Origin: Qipengyuania proteolytica
GTDB lineage: Bacteria > Pseudomonadota > Alphaproteobacteria > Sphingomonadales > Sphingomonadaceae
Direction: 5' to 3'
Assembly: GCF_019711565.1 (NCBI RefSeq)
Contig: NZ_JAIGNN010000002.1
Span: forward strand, 310,001-374,000
Length of the DNA: 64,000 nucleotides
The position numbers and the translations under genes are program-made. The notes beneath the pieces are model-generated. The model searched no databases and had not been told where the DNA came from. It saw only the letters and a list, made by a program, of their open reading frames with translations. The first letter of the stretch is position 1. Each line of letters begins with the position of its first letter. Positions 59,268 to 64,000 of this stretch are shown here, one piece after another.

Positions 59268-60956
59268 ATGGCAAAGCTCGAAGACGAAGCCGCCCAGTCA
59301 ACCAGCGCTCTCGGGCCTCTGGTCGGCCTTACCCGGGAAGACATTTTCGGTGCGGTTGCCGTCATGCTACGCGAGACCGCGTCCGATCCGCAGCGCCTGA
59401 TGAAGCACAGCCAGGAAATGGGCCAGGACATGATCAAGATCATGACCGGTCAGAGTGAACTCGTCCCCAACCCCAAGGACAAACGGTTTCAGGACCCTGC
59501 CTGGCAGTACAATCCCTTCATGCGCGCCGGCATGCAATATTACCTTGCGGTGCAGAAGGGGGCCTCGCGCTGGCTGGAGGATTTGGAGCTCGACGAGCTC
59601 GAGAAGGACCGCGCCCGCTTCATCTCGAACATCATCATCGATGGCCTCGCGCCAACCAATACGCTGATCGGCAACCCCAGCGCGCAGAAGATGGCAATCA
59701 CCAGCGGTGGACTGAGCCTGATCAAGGGGTTGAAAAACGCCTATGACGATATGGTCCATAACAAGGGCATGGTCAGCCAGGTCGACAAGAAACCTTTCAA
59801 GCTGGGCGAGAACATCGCGACCTCGAAGGGTTCGGTAGTTCTGCGCACCGAAATGATGGAGCTGATCCAGTACGCCCCGACGACCGACGAGGTTTACGAA
59901 ATCCCCCAGCTGACGATCCCGCCGCAGATCAACAAGATGTACATCAACGACCTCTCGCCGGAAAAGTCGGTCGTGAAGTACCAGCTCGACAACGGCATCC
60001 AGACCTTCGTCATCAGCTGGAAGAACCCCAGCAAGGAACAGGGCCACTGGGACATGGCCGATTACGTGCGCTCCTGCCGCGAGGCGATGGAGGCGGTCAG
60101 CGAGATCACCGGGTCGAAGAAAGTCAACGTGTCGGCCGGCTGTTCGGGCGGGCAGACCGCTTCGATGCTGGCCAGCAAGATGGCGGCCGACAAGGACGAC
60201 CTGCTGGGCGCGCTCACGTTGATGGTCTGCGTTCTGCATCCGAAGCAGAACGACATTGAGGCAGGTTCGCTGGTGAGCGAGAACGGCCTCGCCCTCGCCA
60301 AGCGCCGTGCGGCCAAGAAGGGCATCATCAAGGGTGACGACCTCGCCCGCGGTTTCGCCTGGCTGCGGCCCAACGATCTCATCTGGAACTACGTCATCAA
60401 CAACTACCTGCTCGGCCAGGACCCGCCCGCCTTCGACGTGCTGTTCTGGAATGCCGACGCGACCAATCTGTCGGCTGCGCTGATGGGCGACTTCCTGACC
60501 GTCTTTGAAACGCTCGCCTTCACCAAGAAGGGCGAGGTCGAAATGGTCGACCACAAGATCGATCTGTCCAAGGTCACCAGCGACCTGTTCATCCTCGGCG
60601 GTGTGACCGATCACATTACGCCCTGGAAGGCTACCTACCGTTCGACCCAGCTGTTCGGCTCGAAGGACGTGACCTATGTGCTCAGCCAGTCGGGTCACAT
60701 GCAGGCCATTCTCAACCCGCCCGGCAACCCGAAGGCCAAGTATTTCGTCCAGTCCGACCAGAAGAAGAAGCTGCCCGCTACTGCGGACGAATGGCTCAAG
60801 GGCACCGAGGAAGTGGCCGGAAGCTGGTGGCCGTTCTGGATGGAATGGGTACAGAACCGTGCCGGCGAAAAGAAGCAGGCGCCCGCAAAACTGGGGAACA
60901 AGGACTACCAACCGCTGGACCCGGCCCCCGGTCTCTACGTTATGGAAGCCTGCTGA
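59268..60956 (+). CDS. phaC: Polyhydroxyalkanoate synthase
   Basis: The 562-residue protein starts at the ATG 59268 after GGAGG. It has a PHA synthase alpha/beta hydrolase core with the lipase-like box G-C-S-G-G (Cys292), D448 in V-T-D-H-I-T-P-W and H477 in S-Q-S-G-H. The enzyme polymerises hydroxyacyl-CoA into storage polyester on granules. The pairing with a downstream depolymerase resembles a class II arrangement. Substrate chain length is not readable. Confidence 0.92.
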   Translation: MAKLEDEAAQSTSALGPLVGLTREDIFGAVAVMLRETASDPQRLMKHSQEMGQDMIKIMTGQSELVPNPKDKRFQDPAWQYNPFMRAGMQYYLAVQKGASRWLEDLELDELEKDRARFISNIIIDGLAPTNTLIGNPSAQKMAITSGGLSLIKGLKNAYDDMVHNKGMVSQVDKKPFKLGENIATSKGSVVLRTEMMELIQYAPTTDEVYEIPQLTIPPQINKMYINDLSPEKSVVKYQLDNGIQTFVISWKNPSKEQGHWDMADYVRSCREAMEAVSEITGSKKVNVSAGCSGGQTASMLASKMAADKDDLLGALTLMVCVLHPKQNDIEAGSLVSENGLALAKRRAAKKGIIKGDDLARGFAWLRPNDLIWNYVINNYLLGQDPPAFDVLFWNADATNLSAALMGDFLTVFETLAFTKKGEVEMVDHKIDLSKVTSDLFILGGVTDHITPWKATYRSTQLFGSKDVTYVLSQSGHMQAILNPPGNPKAKYFVQSDQKKKLPATADEWLKGTEEVAGSWWPFWMEWVQNRAGEKKQAPAKLGNKDYQPLDPAPGLYVMEAC

Positions 60957-60976
60957 AGCCACACGAGGACGCCTGC

Positions 60977-61837
60977 GTGACCGCATCGATCGACGAGCCC
61001 ATGACGGCAACCATCCAGATGATGGAAGCGGGGGGGCGCACCCTGCGCGTGGCGCACTGGCGGCTGGACCGCAAGTCGGACCATCCGCCGATCCTCTTTT
61101 TCAACGGCATCGGTGCGAATATCGAGGCGGTCGCTCCGCTTGCGGAAAGCCTGACCGAGCGCGGCTTCGTCATGTTCGACATGCCGGGAACAGGCGAAAG
61201 CCCCGACCCGACCGTCCCCTACAACGCGTTCACGATGAGCTGGACGGCCAACCTGATCCTCGACCAGCTCGGCATTGGTGAAGTCGATGTCATGGGCATC
61301 AGCTGGGGTGGCGCGATGGCGCAGCATTTCGCCATGCAGCACGCCGGCCGCACGCGCCGGCTGGTGCTGGTTGCCACCACCGCAGGCATGTTGATGGTGC
61401 CGGGCAATCCCGCCGCTCTCAGCAAGATGGCCAACCCGCGTCGCTATATCGATCCCGAGTTCATGAACGAGCATTTCATGACGCTCTACGGCGGGATGAC
61501 CAAGCGTCCCGGCAGCAAGAACGATCATATCGGCCGGCTCCGGCCGCCGAGCCCGCGGGGATATTTCTACCAGTTGCTCGCCATGCTCGGGTGGACCAGC
61601 CTGCCCGCCCTGCCTTTCATGGCCAAGGAAACCCTCGTGATGATGGGTGACGAGGACCAGATCGTGCCGCTGATCAACGGCCGCATCCTTGCCTCTGCGA
61701 TACCGAATGCGCGGCTCGAGGTATTCCGTGGCGGGGGCCATCTCTTCCTGCTTACCCATGCGGACGAAAGCATCGCCTGCCTGCGGGAATTCCTCGACGC
61801 CCCGGCAACCGATGCGGAGCGGCGCCGGGCGGCCTGA
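60977..61837 (+). CDS. phaZ: Intracellular PHA depolymerase (PhaZ-like)
   Basis: The start is a GTG at 60977 with GAGG before it; an ATG at 61001 is weaker. The 286-residue alpha/beta hydrolase has G-I-S-W-G-G with nucleophile S109, an Asp in G-D-E-D-Q-I-V-P-L, and a C-terminal G-G-H-L-F-L-L His. N-G-I-G-A-N, the L-Y-G-G-M stretch and L-G-W-T-S match the medium-chain PHA depolymerases of pseudomonads closely. It is 20 bases from phaC, so the pair make and break the same polymer. Confidence 0.85.
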   Translation: MTASIDEPMTATIQMMEAGGRTLRVAHWRLDRKSDHPPILFFNGIGANIEAVAPLAESLTERGFVMFDMPGTGESPDPTVPYNAFTMSWTANLILDQLGIGEVDVMGISWGGAMAQHFAMQHAGRTRRLVLVATTAGMLMVPGNPAALSKMANPRRYIDPEFMNEHFMTLYGGMTKRPGSKNDHIGRLRPPSPRGYFYQLLAMLGWTSLPALPFMAKETLVMMGDEDQIVPLINGRILASAIPNARLEVFRGGGHLFLLTHADESIACLREFLDAPATDAERRRAA

Positions 61838-61877
61838 GGCCGGTTAGGCGAGCCATCGGAAAGGTAGGAGCCACCCG

Positions 61878-63359
61878 ATGGAAATCGCCGACCCCGACCC
61901 GAACGTCCGACCGCCCTTCGAGCGTCCCCATGGCGGCGACGGGGGTGCCTTGGGCCGTACGGGCTTCGCCTGGGCGGTCTTCGAATGGGCGCGAAACCCC
62001 TATTACATCCTGATCGTCATCTACATCTTCGCCCCCTATTTCGCCCGGGACATCATCGGGTCCGACCTCATCGCGAGCGGCGCGCTCGATCATCTCGATC
62101 CGGAAACAGCCCGCGCGACGGCGAATGCGCAAGGTCAGGCGACAATCGCTTCGGTGACGAAATGGGCCGGCGTCATCGCTGCCCTGACCGCCCCCTTCCT
62201 CGGCGCGGCGCTCGATCGCGGCGGTCGCCTGAAACCGCTACTGGCCGTATTCCTGGGCTCGATCACAATTTGCTCTGCCCTGCTGTGGTTCGCCATGCCC
62301 GGTGGCGAGGGTTTGCCGACGGGCGCGATCATGGCGTTGCTGGTTGTCGCCTACGTCAGCTACACCTATTCCGAAGTGACGCACAATTCGATGCTGAGCG
62401 TGGCCGGGACGAAGGACCGGCTGTCGATGATTTCCGGCCTCGGCCTTGGCTTGGGAAATCTTGCCGCGACACTCATCTTCGTTGCCCTGGTCCTGCTGTT
62501 CGTCCTGCCATCGATGATCGGCTGGCCTTTTGCGGAGCCGCAGTTCGGCATCGATATCGACCGCTTCGAACACATGCGGATTGCCGGCCCGATCTGCGCC
62601 GTGTGGCTCGCCTTCTTTTCCGTGTATTTCTTCCGTTACGCCCGCGATCCGGGGACACCGGGTGCGAGCTGGCGGAAAGCGGTTGTTGAAGGCGCCCGCA
62701 GCGTGCTCGCGACGCTGCGCGACGCGCGGCGATACCCCGACCTGATGAAGTTCCTGCTGGCGCGCATGTTCTACGCCGATGGCATGGCCGCCCTCCTCGC
62801 ACTCGGCGCGGTCTATGTCGCGCTGTTCCTCGGTTGGGGTTTCCTCGAAATGCTCTGTTATGCGATCTTCGCGAGCGCCTGGGCGTTCCTCGGCGGGATT
62901 TTCGGCGGCTTGCTCGATAGCCGCGTGGGCGTGAAACGAGCGCTCATCATTGAAATCGTCGTCATGGTGCTGGCGATGGGGGTACAGTGGAGCATCACGC
63001 GCGAAACGCTCTTTTTCGGGCTGATCCCCAACTATCCGGTCTGGGATGGGCTGGTGTTCCGCACTTTGTCCGACATCGTCTATCTCTCGCTGATCAGCGT
63101 CGTCGCGGTCACCGCGACCGCTAGCATCTCTTCGAGCAGGGCCATGCTGGTCACCCTCGCCCCGCCCGGCCGCAGTGGCGAATTCTTCGGCCTGTTCGCC
63201 ATCGCCGGGACGATCACGGTCTGGATGGGCCCCCTGCTGGTCCAGTATTTCACGCTCTGGTTCAACGACCAGCGGATCGGCATGGGCTCCATCACGATCC
63301 TGTTCGCTCTGGGATTCGCCTTTCTCCTCGCCGTGAAGATGCCCGCGCGATCCAGCTAA
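61878..63359 (+). CDS. UMF1-type MFS transporter
   Basis: A 493-residue protein with about twelve membrane helices and the UMF1/Atg22-like pattern (W-A-V-F-E-W-A-R-N-P-Y-Y near the N-terminus, S-E-V-T-H-N-S-M-L, G-R-S-G-E-F-F-G-L near the C-terminus). Substrate unknown, though amino acid or metabolite efflux is the usual guess. It follows phaZ by 40 bases and may be in the PHA operon. Confidence 0.85.
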   Translation: MEIADPDPNVRPPFERPHGGDGGALGRTGFAWAVFEWARNPYYILIVIYIFAPYFARDIIGSDLIASGALDHLDPETARATANAQGQATIASVTKWAGVIAALTAPFLGAALDRGGRLKPLLAVFLGSITICSALLWFAMPGGEGLPTGAIMALLVVAYVSYTYSEVTHNSMLSVAGTKDRLSMISGLGLGLGNLAATLIFVALVLLFVLPSMIGWPFAEPQFGIDIDRFEHMRIAGPICAVWLAFFSVYFFRYARDPGTPGASWRKAVVEGARSVLATLRDARRYPDLMKFLLARMFYADGMAALLALGAVYVALFLGWGFLEMLCYAIFASAWAFLGGIFGGLLDSRVGVKRALIIEIVVMVLAMGVQWSITRETLFFGLIPNYPVWDGLVFRTLSDIVYLSLISVVAVTATASISSSRAMLVTLAPPGRSGEFFGLFAIAGTITVWMGPLLVQYFTLWFNDQRIGMGSITILFALGFAFLLAVKMPARSS

Positions 63360-63421
63360 GGACCGCTGGACTCATCGGTTGCAATGTGAGACCTTCCTCT
63401 CCGGAGAGAGGAGCCCCAGCC

Positions 63422-64000
63422 ATGCCCGCATTCGATCTGATCATTCGCAACGCAACCATCGTCGATGGAACCGGCAATCCGCGCTTCGGCGGCGACATCG
63501 CAATCAGGGACGGATTGATCGCGCAGGTGGGCGAGGTGCGCGGCGATGCTGCGGAAGAGATTGACGCGGGCGGCAATCTCGTGACTCCGGGCTTCGTCGA
63601 CGTGCATACGCATTACGATGGGCAGGCGACCTGGGACCAGGAGATGGCTCCGTCGAGCTGGCATGGTGTGACCACTGTGGTGATGGGCAATTGCGGCGTG
63701 GGCTTCGCACCCGCGCGGCGCGACAAGCACGAATGGCTCATCGGCCTGATGGAAGGGGTCGAGGACATCCCCGGCACGGCCTTGGCCGAAGGCATGAAGT
63801 GGGACTGGGAGACCTTCCCGGAATATCTCGACGCGCTCGAGCGGCTGCCGCGGGCCGTCGATGTCGGCACCCATGTCCCCCACGGCTCCGTGCGCGCCTA
63901 TGTCCTCGGCGATCGCGAGCGTCCGGGCGCGATCCCGACCGAGGACGATATCGAGGCAATGAGCAAGATCGTCGAAGAGGGCGTGCGCGCAGGCGCGCTC
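63422..64000 (+). CDS. D-aminoacylase-like amidohydrolase, 3' end outside the window
   Basis: The first 193 codons of an amidohydrolase-superfamily protein. After M-P-A-F-D-L-I-I-R-N, typical of N-acyl-D-amino-acid deacylases, comes the metal motif H-T-H at residues 62 and 64 (D-V-H-T-H-Y-D-G-Q), then G-N-C-G-V-G-F with the metal-binding cysteine. It starts at 63422 with GAGAGGAG upstream and runs past the window end. These enzymes free D- or modified amino acids from N-acyl groups; the substrate is not certain. Confidence 0.9.
   Translation, partial: MPAFDLIIRNATIVDGTGNPRFGGDIAIRDGLIAQVGEVRGDAAEEIDAGGNLVTPGFVDVHTHYDGQATWDQEMAPSSWHGVTTVVMGNCGVGFAPARRDKHEWLIGLMEGVEDIPGTALAEGMKWDWETFPEYLDALERLPRAVDVGTHVPHGSVRAYVLGDRERPGAIPTEDDIEAMSKIVEEGVRAGAL

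Noticed and set aside
59367-61010. A 547-codon minus-strand frame opposite phaC
   Set aside because: Shadow of phaC, which has an intact catalytic triad and ribosome site.

Overview
The window looks like chromosomal DNA of a high-GC alphaproteobacterium, most likely a sphingomonad of the Erythrobacteraceae type. The evidence is high GC third-position codon use, tightly packed operons with ATGA or TGATG stop/start overlaps, a bamD-recN-ligA neighbourhood, korAB, sdhCDA, a class B3 metallo-beta-lactamase and PHA genes. No rRNA, recognisable tRNA, CRISPR array, transposase or integrase was seen. The species is inferred from these traits and was not tested.

Layout. From 0 to 9.7 kb there is a PAP2 phosphatase (cut by the window edge), korAB (2-oxoacid:ferredoxin oxidoreductase), an esterase-rppH pair, a TPR protein, an RsmB-type methyltransferase, guaB, and a 3-hydroxybutyrate dehydrogenase coupled to two tiny genes. 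From 9.7 to 18.3 kb there is a zinc metallopeptidase, a BlaI/M56 regulatory pair with a doubled operator, a periplasmic cyclophilin, a HEMAH-type lipoprotein, an M20 peptidase and sdhCDA without sdhB. From 18.4 to 27.1 kb there is an SDR / B3 metallo-beta-lactamase / prmA / TIGR02117 operon, an FAD-linked oxidase, another SDR, a CinA-like protein, a membrane protein and ligA. From 27.2 to 36.3 kb there is a DUF2165 gene with a stray copy of its 3' end, recN, a CapA-like protein, bamD, an orphan Flp pilin, TerC, nhaA and a YdcH-like protein. From 36.5 to 40.0 kb the proline genes proB, proC and proA surround an AT-rich spacer.

From 40.0 to 47.0 kb two soluble chemoreceptor-like proteins bracket a small cassette: a twin-arginine-type Gly/Pro/Asn-rich small protein, a PqqD-HPr-kinase-like fusion and a nucleotidyltransferase. 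This is the best candidate for a poorly described peptide-modification system. One of the receptors is last in a FadL-DsrE-TusA operon. From 47.0 to 51.3 kb lies an accessory, partly AT-rich island with a repeat-flanked gene of unknown function, an HNH endonuclease and a three-gene module containing a TIGR04255-like protein. From 51.3 to 57.7 kb are lepA and two tandem PAS-GGDEF-EAL-PilZ paralogues, one with a decayed EAL site. From 57.9 to 64.0 kb are an FprA-like ferredoxin reductase, a PHA synthase/depolymerase pair, an UMF1-type transporter and the start of a D-aminoacylase-like amidohydrolase.

Functional threads: polyhydroxyalkanoate turnover (phaC, phaZ, 3-hydroxybutyrate dehydrogenase), ferredoxin-linked central metabolism (korAB, FprA-like reductase, sdhCDA), cyclic-di-GMP and chemoreceptor signalling, and cell-wall or beta-lactam stress (BlaI/M56, B3 lactamase, CapA). 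All functions are assigned by reading motifs; no database search was run.
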